DNA of 64,000 nt, from NCBI GenBank assembly GCA_009760885.1, contig CM019713.1, positions 7,562,266-7,626,265 of the forward strand, given 5' to 3'. The DNA is from Achatina immaculata. Taxonomy: Eukaryota > Mollusca > Gastropoda > Stylommatophora > Achatinidae. The position numbers were made by a program, and so were the translations under genes. This document shows, piece after piece, positions 41,317-50,884 of the stretch (within the stretch, counting starts at the first letter, position 1; each line of letters starts with the position of its first letter). The notes under the pieces are model-generated. The model was given only the letters and a program-made list of their open reading frames with translations. It had not been told where the DNA came from and searched no databases.

Positions 41317-41535
41317 TTTTGGACACATTAAATGTCATGAGAATTAGAGAAGACTGTCATGGAAGGATACATAATGGGGAAAAGAGAGGAAGATCAAGGC
41401 GAAGATGGCAGCAAGACATCGTTGATAATCTGCAAATGGATGCATCAGCAACAGGGCATTTTGCTTGCAACCGTGAGGCCTACAGGAGAGCTGTTAGGGA
41501 GGCAAAGTTCCGCAACTGACATGCAAATGACTAAC
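41317..41535 (+). mobile_element. Fam A LINE 3' fragment, copy 6
   Basis: FGHIKCHEN-like, GYIMGKREEDQGEDGS-like in shifted frame, RRRWQQDIVDNLQMDASATG and the AAAGTTCCGCAACTGACATG end. The tail ATGACTAACTGA replaces the GAAT repeat. Confidence 0.8.
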
Positions 41536-42524
41536 TGAGCCTCCATCGTCTTCTTTTTTTCCCTTGAATTTCCCAGTTATCATCAGTTTCTCCAACTTCT
41601 GTTTATTTTATATTGATGCTATAAACTTAAAGATTTTGTAGTAAACTCTAAAACAGTCACTGCTGGTTGATGCAACTTCTGTCTAATTTATATTAATAGT
41701 ATAAATTTAAAATGCTTTAACAGGCTATAAGACGATAACATCTGGTTGAGATTTTAATACCAAAACGCAGTTAAGAATTGGACCTTATATTAATTCCTTT
41801 ATATAATTTATAGAGTTTTTTCGACATCTATTGGCACTGTGCCGAACTTTCTTGCGCAAGTAAAATTTCCTGTATTAATACTTCTTTTTGCACCTCTAAA
41901 CATTATTTATAAGTATGCACATTTATCCATAGAATAGAAGCGCTTGAAAGCGTATGGTAAGTCTAGTTAAAAGAAAAGCAAAAAGTAAAATTCAAAAAGA
42001 AAGAAAACGCACCATAAATGGCAAAAGTGTAATATAACTGCTGCAACCAATATTTCAGCTTTAGAAAATTTAATTATGGGCAACAAAAAGTATAAAAATC
42101 ATTTTATAAACACTGATAAGGATAAATAAAAACTGCGGGAGGTTTTTCCGTTAGTAGAAGCAAGTCATACTTCAGATAGATTATCCGAGAGACACTATCC
42201 AACTGTTAACTGAGAAGGACTTTAGCGAAAACGCGATTTAGGAGTGTCCCAGACCAGCTCTCGGTGAACATGAAGCGGAAAGTGCAGGAAAAGTGTCAAA
42301 CATACACGAAATTTAGTTAAGCTCTGCTTATACTTCTCCTACCTTTACCTCATTTCCTAGCCAATCGCCTGCTTCCACTTTGTATTTACCTACTTCTGTC
42401 TGGGCGCATTTTATACTCGTCTTTTTTACAAGAAGGATACAGAAAAGCTAAGATATTAATTGTTGAAATATACTTTTCGTGTTTTTATCTGTTGTTGATG
42501 TTGTTGTTGGTTTATGTGATCCAT
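41536..42524. other. AT-rich spacer
   Basis: About 1 kb of AT-rich sequence with no recognised element or ORF. CTGTYTAATTTATATTRAT occurs twice (41660 region and 41597 region), a small local duplication. Confidence 0.4.
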
Positions 42525-42715
42525 TAAAAATGCTCTCGGCGAAAAATATTGGATTTTTGTACGTTCATTTATATGTGCTCATCTTACTTTCTGCCATTCG
42601 TGTCTCTGCCCGTTTCCCTCATTCGTTCTATCTTTTTGTAAAGCTGATTCACATACCTCTGTCTACCTTCTATACTAGACCCTGTTTTACTGCAGTCCCC
42701 ATTTCTTTGACCTCG
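42525..42715 (+). mobile_element. PLE-2-like terminal fragment, decayed
   Basis: Aligns with 63640-63790: GAAAAATATTGGATTTTTGT, a TTTCTGCCATTCG stretch, TTTTTGTAAAGCTGATTCAC, ACCTCTGTCTACCTTCTA and TTTTACTGCAGTCCCCAT. Its left end retains only the 3' half of the hammerhead-like core. Short ORF 42479-42754 crosses it and is not a gene. Confidence 0.5.
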
Positions 42716-42884
42716 ACGTACACGAGCATAGTGGTGTTCCAGCACCACATTTAAAAGTCATCATAACCATCATAAGAAGAAACATCAGCCTGAAGGGGCA
42801 TCACTCACGTTATGGCCCCAAACGTCCCTGCAGCATGAAAGAAAACAAGCTTTCAGATATAAATGATGACAAAATGTGGGGTTC

Positions 42885-43277
42885 TGTCTTTGTTGACTCT
42901 ACGAAAGCGTTTAATGTGATTCACCATGGAATTCTAGTAAAAAGAAACTTAGATATTTATAGATTGGATCCTGAGCAAGAGTAGACAGAATCTTCTGGAA
43001 ACAGAGGAGATGTGGTTCCTAAGAATGATGAGAATATCATGAACAGACAAGGAAACAAAGGAAGAGGTTCTAGGTGAGGCTGGGCAAGAGAGAGAAATTA
43101 TGGCAACATTCAGAACACAACAAACAAGATTTGTAGGGCATGTTTTGAGAAGAGACAGACTGGAACACCTAGAGACAACGGGAAAGATGAAGAAAGAAAT
43201 GGACAGAGGAAAACAAAGAAACAAGATATTTGACGGATTAAATTGTGGCATGGAAACGGTCCATCACAGATCTTATA
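42885..43277 (+). pseudogene. RTE-like LINE relic with internal deletion
   Basis: RT motif A as VFVDSTKAFNVIHHGIL (42893-42945) is joined directly to post-RT blocks: METEEMWFLRMM-like (43000), SWTDKETKEEVL (43030), QQTRFVGHVLRRDRLEHLET TGKM (43105-43190) and RGKQRNKIFDGL. Everything between motif A and the C-terminal region, including the catalytic box, is missing. A MITE is inserted at its 3' end. Confidence 0.65.
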
Positions 43278-43522
43278 CATGGTGTTCCATAAGTGACTGT
43301 GCACAAACCCAGTATCGATTCCGGTATTGTAGTGATATGTTAATGTCTGCTTAACAAATGAATACACAAAGACAGACTGAATGTAGTGGATGTTACACAA
43401 CAGCAGACTTCAAAACACTAAAGTATGCAGGTAGATGTAGCTATATATTGCAGTCTTTAAGATATCACTATGCTACAGGAATCGATACTGGTTTAGTGCA
43501 AAGTTATTTTCCGAACGCACTG
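43278..43522 (+). mobile_element. Mariner-type MITE, complete copy (245 bp)
   Basis: Imperfect terminal inverted repeats of about 60 bp: left starts CATGGTGTTCCATAAGTGAC, right ends in the complement of CAGTGCGTTCGGAAAATAAC; both continue TGCAC.AA..CCAGTATCGATTCC. TA flanks both sides (43276-43277 and 43523-43524), fitting a Tc1/mariner target duplication. No transposase. Copy 1 is at 1-136. Confidence 0.75.
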
Positions 43523-43534
43523 TAGAAACAGCAA

Positions 43535-43788
43535 AGTATATGTGGTTGAGGATATCAATGACGACCAACGTCTGACTGGCATGGACCAGAGATCAACAGC
43601 AGCGACGTTACCAAACATTTGTGAAGTACGGCCAGGTAGGGATAAGGTTCCCATATGGACTGATGCGACGAACCCACAATCACAGTGTGCAAGTTAGTAA
43701 ACACACCTTACGTAGTTACTGGAACAGGCGAAGGAGCAGAAATGGGAATGTCCTAACTGCGCTGATACTATCCGCTAGCGAGCGGACC
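43535..43788 (+). repeat. Dispersed repeat, copy 2
   Basis: Same ~250-bp unit as 37812-38058, roughly 90% similar by eye, without the left hairpin arm. It starts 12 bp after the MITE. Confidence 0.65.
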
Positions 43789-43811
43789 AGGGGATGAAGA
43801 CAGTATTACTG

Positions 43812-44392
43812 ACCTAAATGTATAAACTAGGAAAAAACTAGGAACAGCTTTATTACTTAACAACTACAGAGTTGTGACTTTTTGGCTGAGCTTTAATCAT
43901 ACAAAAACATACAGGACAAAGAAATAGAGAGAGGAGATAAAGTATAGATTCACATGATAATATGTCTATAACTTGTAAGAAGATGTGGCTTGTCCGACGC
44001 TTGTTCAGAAATGGTGTAGAGTAGAGAATGTTTAAATAGAGACTTGTGATGTGTGATAGGTGGGTCGTAACTGAGGAATGGTGGGTGAGGATACTGTGGA
44101 GGGGAGAGAGAGTAATACAGTGTTAACCTAGCCATGAGAAGGTGAAATAGATGATTATAGTTTTAGTAGAGTAATGTGATGCTGTGAGGAGATTCTAAAC
44201 TATGTGTAACAAGTGAGAAGGGAGTGGAGCTTAGTGGAGATGGGTTATGATTGTTGAAGAGGAGAATGTTTGGTGTAGCTGAATAATGAGTTCAAACCGT
44301 GTGGTTCCAGCGTCCCATAATCCTGAATGTAGCATTTCTCAAGCGCTAGGCGGCTTGTGTCATCTGTGTGACATTGTTTGATGGATGTTACC
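43812..44392 (-). pseudogene. PLE-1 fragment: end of ORF and terminal repeat
   Basis: Minus-strand frame (44245-44478) holds the PLE C-terminus: SIKQCHTDDTSRLALEKCYI then QDYGTLEPHGLNSLFSY, matching 55455-55575 on the other PLE. Downstream is the 3' non-coding end with GCGTCGGACAAGCCACA and the pLTR. The endonuclease and reverse transcriptase are missing (truncated near 44392, where Fam F begins). Confidence 0.75.
43872..43904 (-). ncRNA. Hammerhead-like motif, decayed
   Basis: Stem I TTGT/ACAA, box ATGATTA (A3-U8 pair instead of C3-G8), stem II weak, but GAAAC is mutated to AAAAA, so it is likely inactive. Confidence 0.45.
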
Positions 44393-44439
44393 AGTTCTAT
44401 TACTGACCTGGTACTAGTATCCCTTTCTCTCGCTACTGT

Positions 44440-45350
44440 ATGCAGGTGGGTGTCCTGAGCCACTACGGTAGTGACCACCGCCTCTGTAGTACACTGACTG
44501 CGAGAGAGTTAGAAAGAATAAGAAAAAAAATGCAGTCATTCAAGTATGGTCATGTAGGGCAGGACACTGTGAGTAGGATACGGATTGACAAGCGAAGACC
44601 TCACAATAGTAGAAGGAGAAAATGGGAACAGCCTTTCTGGTGGAATGTTGAGGTGGAGAATGCATGGGTAGATAAGAGCCATGCTATTATAAGGTAGCAA
44701 AATGCCATGAAGGGCGGAACAGCCACACCTGATTACATTGCACAGTTGAAACTAGACATGGACATGAAATCTGAATATTTTAAAACAAGACAGTTAAAAT
44801 AATAGAAGTGGACAGAAATCTGCAAAAGGGTGAGTAACGACAAATCCCTGAAACTGTTCTGGCGATTGCATAAAAGTATGAATGATCTAGTAAAGATGAG
44901 ATGTGTTCCTAGTTTCCAGAGTGTAGACCTTGCCTGGCAGAAAACAAACGACAACACGGGCAAGGCTTGAGCAAAGCGACCAGAAAGACATGAAAAATGT
45001 GTATGGCTCAAGAAATGGTTGACGAAGATTATGTGGCAGTGGAAGAGGTCAAGGATGCTTTACGAAGGGTGACACATAGTACAAGAAAACCAGATGGCAT
45101 CCGATACGAGGACAACAGCAAGTGGTCTGACAAGGAATTGGAGGAACTGGCGAGTATGTATAATAGTAGCATCGAGAATGTTGTGCTCAATGAAGCATGG
45201 CTTCATAGTTATCTGATACCTCTGCCAAAGCCTGGAAAAGATTACATGAATACTCAGGGCTATCTGGTGATCACCATGCGGAACAAACTTAGCAAACTAT
45301 TGGAGAGGATCATTTCAGGAAGCTATACCCCTTCTTGAGAGACAACATCT
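44440..45350 (+). pseudogene. Fam F endonuclease end and RT N-terminal part
   Basis: Starts VLSHYGSDHRLCSTLTAREL, the last catalytic SDH block of the APE-like endonuclease, then PFWWNVEVENAW, TPDYIAQLKLDMDM and FWRLHKSMNDL. Frame 44997-45338 (113 aa) has KPDGIRYEDNSKWSDKELEE, LASMYNSS and SYLIPLPKPGKDYMNTQGYL, then NKLSKLLERII, the fingers of the reverse transcriptase. Stops at 44697 and 44801 interrupt the connector. Confidence 0.75.
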
Positions 45351-46047
45351 CTTTCCACCTATCCTTAGAGGGTACCTTCGACACAGAGACTTGGGCCAAT
45401 CTAGCGGTTTTTACCCTATGATGCATACGAAGGATTCCTCTGGTGCTTTGAAAAATGTGCTGTTGCAGTTCAGGATGCGTACAACAGGGTACATTTGGAC
45501 TTCTTGATGGTTCAACATCTGGAACTGAAAATTAGTCCATTTCTACTTAACTGGATCTGTGCAGTCCTTTTCCAGCGGAAGGCAGTGTTCAGGTGCGGCA
45601 GCTGGAGCTCGGAACCAACAACAATACACCCCGGCCTACCAAAGGGGTTCCCCCTTATCCTCAGTGCGTACATTCACGGGATCACGGGGAAGCAGATCTC
45701 GGGACATGGAAGGACACTGTCACATGCTGATGATGTCTTGGAATATCGGCAGAGCCGAGACCGGGAGCAGGTTGCTGGAGAACTCCGGGCAGAGCTGGGT
45801 TGTGCTAGAGGGTAGTTCTGGCGGGTGGTGCAGTGAAGCGGAGGCTCTGATTAACCCGACGAAGACAGCTATGACATGGCTCTCTCTGAATAACCAGATA
45901 GTCCATACACCACAACCAATCATGCGTCTGCGCTCAGAGTTTGTGGAGAGGACACATGCAATGAAGTACATCGGAGCGCGGTTTGATCGGAGCCTTTCAT
46001 TCAGAGAGTACATTGATTACGTGGTATTGAAAGCTGTGAAGACCTAG
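45351..46047 (+). pseudogene. Fam F RT palm and thumb
   Basis: AVQDAYNRVHLDFLMV-like motif A region near 45467, FQRKAVFRCGSWSS, PGLPKGFPLILSAYI, and motif C as SHADDVL at 45720 with its Asp pair intact. The reading then moves to another frame for NPTKTAMTWLSL, MKYIGARFDRSLSF and REYIDYVV. At least two frameshifts. Confidence 0.75.
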
Positions 46048-46597
46048 CCGCGATGAACGTCGCCTGCGGTGAATGTCGAGCAACGTAATCTCGTTCTGTT
46101 ATACCAGGGACTTGTCCTTGCTGTTGTTGAATATGCCCTGGAAGTCCTTACTCTCAGCCAGACCCAGAGGGAGAGACTTGAAAGAATGCAGGATGAAGCA
46201 ATGCGAATCATACTTGGGTGCACAAAAGACAGATCATGCAGGGTTATGAAGTATCTTCTTGATTCTCCAACAGAGCAAGAATTTGCCGGGCGCATGCATA
46301 CCTCCGAGTCAGTGAAGACACACCACCCATTGCCCTCTGAGGTTATGAGTAAAAAGTGCACCAGATTAAAAGGGAGAAAAATCTGGGCGTGTCAAGCAGA
46401 GGACATTGTTCAACATGTCTGTCCACTTGATGACAAAGAACCTGGGGAAGAATGGGTTTTGATACCAGCGGACTGCTGTACTTCCTTCTCAGTATGCATC
46501 ACATTGGACGGTGAATGCAGACAAGCAAAACCCATTGGCTGTGGAGACAGAGGTTCAGTCCTTGATTGCTGAGAACTCTCCTGAATGTCCTGTGGTC
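46048..46597 (+). pseudogene. Fam F connection region between RT and RNase H
   Basis: Frame 46069-46572 (167 aa): QRNLVLLYQGLVLAVVEYAL, LERMQDEAMRIILGCTKDRS, YLLDSPTEQEFAGRMHTSES. These are the conserved post-RT blocks (LxxYxxxVxSxLxYA, LxxIQNxALRxIxG) known from I, R1 and jockey-like LINEs. It leads directly, after a frame change, into NSPECPVVIYTD, the start of RNase H. Confidence 0.75.
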
Positions 46598-46837
46598 ATC
46601 TACACAGACACAAGCAAAGTGCTTGGGATCTACACAGACACAAGCAAAGTGCTTGGGATCTACACAGACACAAGCAAAGTGCTTGGGATCTACACAGACA
46701 CAAGCAAAGTGCTTGGGATCTACACAGACACAAGCAAAGTGCTTGGGATCTACACAGACACAAGCAAAGTGCTTGGGATCTACACAGACACAAGCAAAGT
46801 GCTTGGGATCTACACAGACACAAGCAAAGTGCTTGGG
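46598..46837 (+). repeat. Eight in-frame copies of a 30-bp RNase H active-site segment
   Basis: Eight perfect 30-bp repeats, each encoding IYTDTSKVLG. YTD is the first catalytic strand of RNase H (YTDGS in relatives). Unit boundaries 46598, 46628, 46658, 46688, 46718, 46748, 46778 and 46808; I see no base difference among them. The flanking frame continues before (NSPECPVV) and after (AFTARSECYR, shifted frame). Confidence 0.92.
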
Positions 46838-46865
46838 CGTTTACGGCCAGGTCTGAGTGTTACAG

Positions 46866-48472
46866 ATGTTTTTTTTTTTTTGGTGAGAAATCCTGTTGTT
46901 GTGGTCAAAAAGTTGTAGACCACAACTCACCTGTTTAGGCGAGCACGGAAAGAGTTATCTCCGTGTCCCGATTGTCACGGGATCTCGGATGACAGGAGGG
47001 ACGAATGAGTTAGTTTTTCGTCTGAATATTGTAGAGACGGGCCGTGTCTAAATGTTGTAGAGACAGGTCGTGTCTGAATGTTGTAGAGACAGGCTGTGTC
47101 TGAATGTTGTAGAGACAGGTCATGTTTGAATGTTGTAGAGACAGGCTGTGTCTGAATGTTGTAGAGACAGGCTGTGTCTGAATGTTGTAGAGACAGGTCA
47201 TGTTTGAATGTTGTAGAGACAGGCTGTGTCTGAATGTTGTAGAGACAGGTCATGTTTGAATGTTGTAGAGACAGGCTGTGTCTGAATGTTGTAGAGACAG
47301 GTCATGTTTGAATGTTGTAGAGACAGGCTGTGTCTGAATGTTGTAGAGACAGGCTGTGTCTGAATGTTGTAGAGACAGGTCATGTTTGAATGTTGTAGAG
47401 ACAGGTCGTGTCTGAATGTTGTAGAGACAGGCTGTGTCTGAATGTTGTAGAGACAGGTCGTGTCTGAATGTTGTAGAGACAGGCTGTGTCTGAATGTTGT
47501 AGACACAGGCTGTGTCTGAACGTTGTAGAGACAGGTCATGTTTGAATGTTGTAGACACAGGCCGTATCTGAATGTTGTAGAGAGAGGCTTTGTGTTGAGC
47601 TTTTTCCTCTGGAAGGATGTTTGTTAGGATTTGGTTTGTCATGTAAGTTTTGTAGTTGATTTTCCTTGTTAGTACAAATGTGTGTTTAAGTCAGAAAGTA
47701 GTTTTGGTAATTGTATTTGTCCTTCTTATGACAAAATTTGTCACGATTCACTGTGTAGAGTGTTGCGTGTTGCGTTATCCGTTTAGGAAAAAAAGGGTTG
47801 TAGAGTTAGTATTTAATGTTGCAAGTTTGATTATCCTTTTAAAGACAAAATGTGATGCTTGGTTAGAAGGTTGTGTTTGGAGTTTTTCAGTATATATGAG
47901 GTTAGTATGTTTTTGATGTTGTATGTTAGTGTGGGGGTCCCATGGCGATATTAATCGCCCGGACCGTTTTTATATTCTCACTGTAATTATTTCCATCAGT
48001 TTACACACCACATCCATTTGCAACATGCATTTAACAAATGGAAATTTATCATTAAACTTTTGTTGATTTTTTTGGTAGCTGTTGAATCCTGTGATAATTG
48101 GTTTCATGATGAGTGTCAGCTGTGATGTTGAGTGAGTTGATTACATGTAACTGGTAATGTTCGTGTACGGATATGTAGTAGTGCTATTGAGTGTTCTTGT
48201 TACATGGTATATAACAGTGTAAGGTCTGATGTGTCTGGTGTAGCAGTCCAAGTAACGTCTGTAACAGTGAATGAAGAATATTAAATTCTGTACTTCAAGA
48301 CAGTTAGCTGCAAACACACACACACACACAGACTAGCGTAGTACAGTACTTCAAGACAGTTAGCTGCACACACACATACACACACAGACTAGCATAGTAT
48401 AGTACAGTGTGTGGGCAAAACACGTGTTTAGTGTTTGGTAGTAGCACACGAAATAAGGTTTCAAGAAGGAGA
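46866..48472 (-). mobile_element. 1.6-kb insert within RNase H, poly(A) end on minus strand
   Basis: Begins on the plus strand with a 13-base T run (46869-46882) and separates two adjoining RNase H blocks. On the minus strand it ends GATTTCTCACC then poly(A), like a retroposed sequence; GATG lies next to both ends as a possible target duplication. It contains a 26-bp minisatellite and AT-rich sequence with CA runs (48312-48330, 48372-48387). No coding region recognised; class unknown. Confidence 0.4.
47020..47595. repeat. 26-bp minisatellite, about 22 copies
   Basis: Unit TGAATGTTGTAGAGACAGGC TGTGTC. Subtypes end TGTGTC, CGTGTC or CATGTT and alternate irregularly. Minus-strand ORFs with CLYNIQT repeats are artefacts. 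Confidence 0.95.
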
Positions 48473-48743
48473 ACGGTGATGGAAGACAGCGGTGCTTTTG
48501 GTTAGACCACAAGTAGTCTGACTATGGAGGTCCTGGCAATAACCCAGGCAGTGGCATGACTGGAAACACGGACGACCCCCTTCAACCAGGCATATATTCT
48601 TAGCGACTCAATGAATATCTCGAGGAAAAGATCGAGTCGGGCTAGGTGTGAAGTTTTCACTTGTTGGAGTCACCGAGAAGATCACAGCTGACAAAAATCT
48701 GTTTCTTTTTTTTTGTGCCACGTCATGCTAGGATGAGAGGTGA
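48473..48743 (+). pseudogene. Fam F RNase H, central and C-terminal blocks
   Basis: Reads EDSGAFG, TSSLTMEVLAITQAVAWLE (with the catalytic Glu in MEV), AYILSDSMNISRK (catalytic Asp in SDS) and, after a frame change, FFFVPRHARMRGDG, matching the VPGHxGxxGNExAD block. These are the second to fourth RNase H motifs in order, confirming the domain. One stop after SGAFG. Confidence 0.75.
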
Positions 48744-49107
48744 TGGCTACAGTGGAGGATGGACAGACTTGCTGGAGTGGCTACAGTGGAGGATGGACAG
48801 ACTTGCTGGAGTGGCTACAGTGGAGGATGGACAGACTTGCTGGCTTGGCTACAGTGGAGGGTGGACACACTTGCTGGCATGGTTACAGTGGAGGGTGGAC
48901 AGACTTGCTGGCATGGCTACAGTGGAGGGTGGACACACTTGCTGGCTTGGCTACAGTGGAGGGTGGACAGACTTGCTGGCATGGCTACAGTGGAGGGTGG
49001 ACAGACTTGCTGGCATGGCTACAGTGGAGGGTGGACAGACTTGCTGGCATGGTTACAGTGGAGGGTGGACAGACTTGCTGGCATGGCTACAGTGGAGGGT
49101 GGACAGG
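48744..49107. repeat. 34-bp minisatellite within RNase H end, about 10.7 copies
   Basis: Unit GGCTACAGTGGAGGGTGGAC AGACTTGCTGGCAT. The last unit runs into the normal element sequence ATVEGGQAMDRADIPSALRE, so the unit is an expanded piece of the ORF (DRLAGMATVEGGQ). Period 34 breaks the frame, so three overlapping ORFs appear. Confidence 0.92.
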
Positions 49108-49232
49108 CAATGGACCGGGCTGATATCCCGAGTGCACTCAGAGAAGTTGGTCGAATCGCCGGCTCAAGCAACAGTTCTGAATCTGCAACCATGAACAGAT
49201 TGCTGGAACATAACGTCAAACGTGGAGTGTCC
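49108..49232 (+). pseudogene. Fam F ORF, segment between arrays
   Basis: Single-copy coding relic: QAMDRADIPSALREVGRIAG, SSESATMNRLLEHNVKRGVS. Links the 34-bp and 22-bp arrays as parts of one original ORF. Confidence 0.65.
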
Positions 49233-49476
49233 AGACAAGAGCGATACAGTGGGAAGACAAGAGCACTACAAAGGGAAGACAAGAGCACTACAGAGGGAAG
49301 ATAAGAGCACTATAGTGAGAAGACAAGAGTGCTACAGTGAGAAGACAAGAGCACTACAGAGGAAAGACAGGAACACTACAGTGAGAAGACAAGAGCGCTA
49401 CAGTGGGAAGACAAGAGCATTACAGAGGGAAGACAAGAGCGCTACAGTGGGAAGACAAGAGCGCTGCAGTGGGAAG
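49233..49476. repeat. 22-bp minisatellite, about 11 copies
   Basis: Unit AGACAAGAGCACTACAGAGG GA, encoding RQERYSGK-like repeats in one frame; derived from the ORF that resumes as GKQIRLVNQLRTGIVSRQAL at 49470. Confidence 0.9.
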
Positions 49477-49565
49477 CAAATAAGACTGGTTAATCAACTC
49501 AGAACTGGCATCGTCAGCCGCCAAGCGCTTGTGAACATTTTGAAGATGGGATGGGAGCACATATG
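49477..49565 (+). pseudogene. Fam F ORF C-terminus
   Basis: RLVNQLRTGIVSRQALVNIL KMGWEHI then a stop. Same strand as, and continuous with, the rest of Fam F. Confidence 0.6.
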
Positions 49566-49599
49566 AACTAATCGAAAGATGTACAGTGAGGATGATCCA

Positions 49600-49650
49600 T
49601 CGACTAACTAACTAACTGACTGACTGATTGACTAACCAACTAACTAACTG
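49600..49650. repeat. (CTAA)n/(CTGA)n microsatellite
   Basis: Degenerate tetranucleotide run, possibly the Fam F tail. Confidence 0.85.
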
Positions 49651-50214
49651 TCATGTAGGTTATACAATTAAACAGAACATAGTTCCCGGCGTGTAGAAAA
49701 GAAATAAATTACAGTAGTTTTTATGATAATTTACAACGTAACAAAGAATCCAGCGGTTTTTGTTTAATGAAGATAATAATTTCAGTAATAAAAAGGCATT
49801 GCCTGTTGATTACATCATAAAGACTCCATACCACAATATATACGATTAAATATATAAATTAATTTTCCGCAGACTTATAAAATTGCAGTGTTGTTTTGCA
49901 TATCATTTGCACTCGCCTGACAGAAACGTGTATAGTAAACGAATACATCAAACGTTTAACATTTCAAAGCTTTTGTAACATCGTTTAGGCACACGGGGAT
50001 TGGTAAGTTGAAACTTAAATATACGATTCTTTAATTATTCCCTTTAAAAGACATAATAAGATGTATCTTTTAGCATTTCCTACAATGATGATGGCGTTTC
50101 AGCGCGCTCTGTAAGTTCATTTCTCTTCAGAATCTTTTTTTTTCTTTTTTTGTTTTTTTTTTGGCCATTGAGGATAAATTTTTCTATTGAAAATTGAAAA
50201 GAGCCCTCCATTTC
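49651..50214. other. AT-rich spacer
   Basis: Poly(T) stretch at 50130-50162. No gene recognised. Confidence 0.4.
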
Positions 50215-50625
50215 TGCACTGAATCAATCTTGTTTTATGGATGTGAAACATGGACAGTGACAAAGGTAGAACACCGCCGCCTGGAGATCGTGGAAATGTG
50301 CTTTCCTTAGAAGAATGCTAGAAATACCATGTAACAGCGAAGAGATCGAACGAAGAGGTGCTGAAAGAGGCAGAAGAAAAGAGACAAGCAATAACAAAAT
50401 TCAGGAAGAGACAATCCAAACTTATAGTACACAACATAAGAGCAAATGGATTGGAGTATTTGATAACAACAGGAATGACAGAAGGCAAAAGAGACAGACA
50501 CAGACAGAGAGAGAGAGAGGATGATGGATGGACTGATGAAGTAGCATGGAGAAAGAACCTCAATCCAGCCCATAATTAACACCCGGAATAGAGAATTGTG
50601 GGAAAAACACCACAGCCAACACCTG
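50215..50625 (+). pseudogene. RTE-like LINE C-terminal relic
   Basis: ILFYGCETWTVTKVEHRRLE, IVEMCFLRRMLEIPCN, then in a shifted frame KFRKRQSKLIVHNIRANGLE YLITTGMTEGKRDRHRQ and WTDEVAWRKN: the post-RT blocks of an RTE-like LINE similar to Fam B (WFIRRMLRIPW). Sequence before it is lost. Contains a GA run at 50507-50519. Confidence 0.65.
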
Positions 50626-50884
50626 GTACTGGATGTTCATTAAAAATACAGTTGACGTTTTCAGTTTAATCAAACGTTTAATAAAACGTCTCTCAGTTTT
50701 CATCTTCTTCCAGACGTATTCATTTTTGTTTTACTCTCATCTTGAACTGATAGATTCAGTTTTGTATTATTACCCTCAGAAAATAGTACCAAAAAAATCG
50801 CTTTAGACGTGAGAGAAAGGAAAATAATGAGAGAATAACAGTGATTCGACAAACAATAATTGGTATATGAGTATATAAATATAC

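Larger units (their letters stand above)
44395..49590 (+). mobile_element. Fam F I-like LINE with RNase H, broken by expansions
   Basis: Plus-strand relic of one LINE copy: end of the endonuclease (GSDHRL), reverse transcriptase, RNase H and a C-terminal region ending in RQALVNILKMGWEHI at 49556. RNase H is known in I-clade LINEs. Between the first RNase H strand (46838-46865) and the next block (EDSGAF, 48480) lies about 1.6 kb of inserted DNA. Four tandem arrays lie inside the 3' half. 5'-truncated at the junction with PLE-1. Confidence 0.75.

Noticed and set aside
42479..42754. 91-aa plus-strand ORF with hydrophobic start, possible secreted peptide
   Set aside because: Overlaps a PLE terminal fragment that is non-coding in other copies.
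46975..47642. Minus-strand ORFs with SLQHSDTACLYNIQT repeats
   Set aside because: Artefact of a 26-bp array read in all frames.
48661..49566. Plus-strand ORFs of 114-181 aa with WLQWRVDRLAG repeats
   Set aside because: Frame-shifted readings of 34-bp and 22-bp arrays; only the flanking single-copy parts are real LINE ORF relics.
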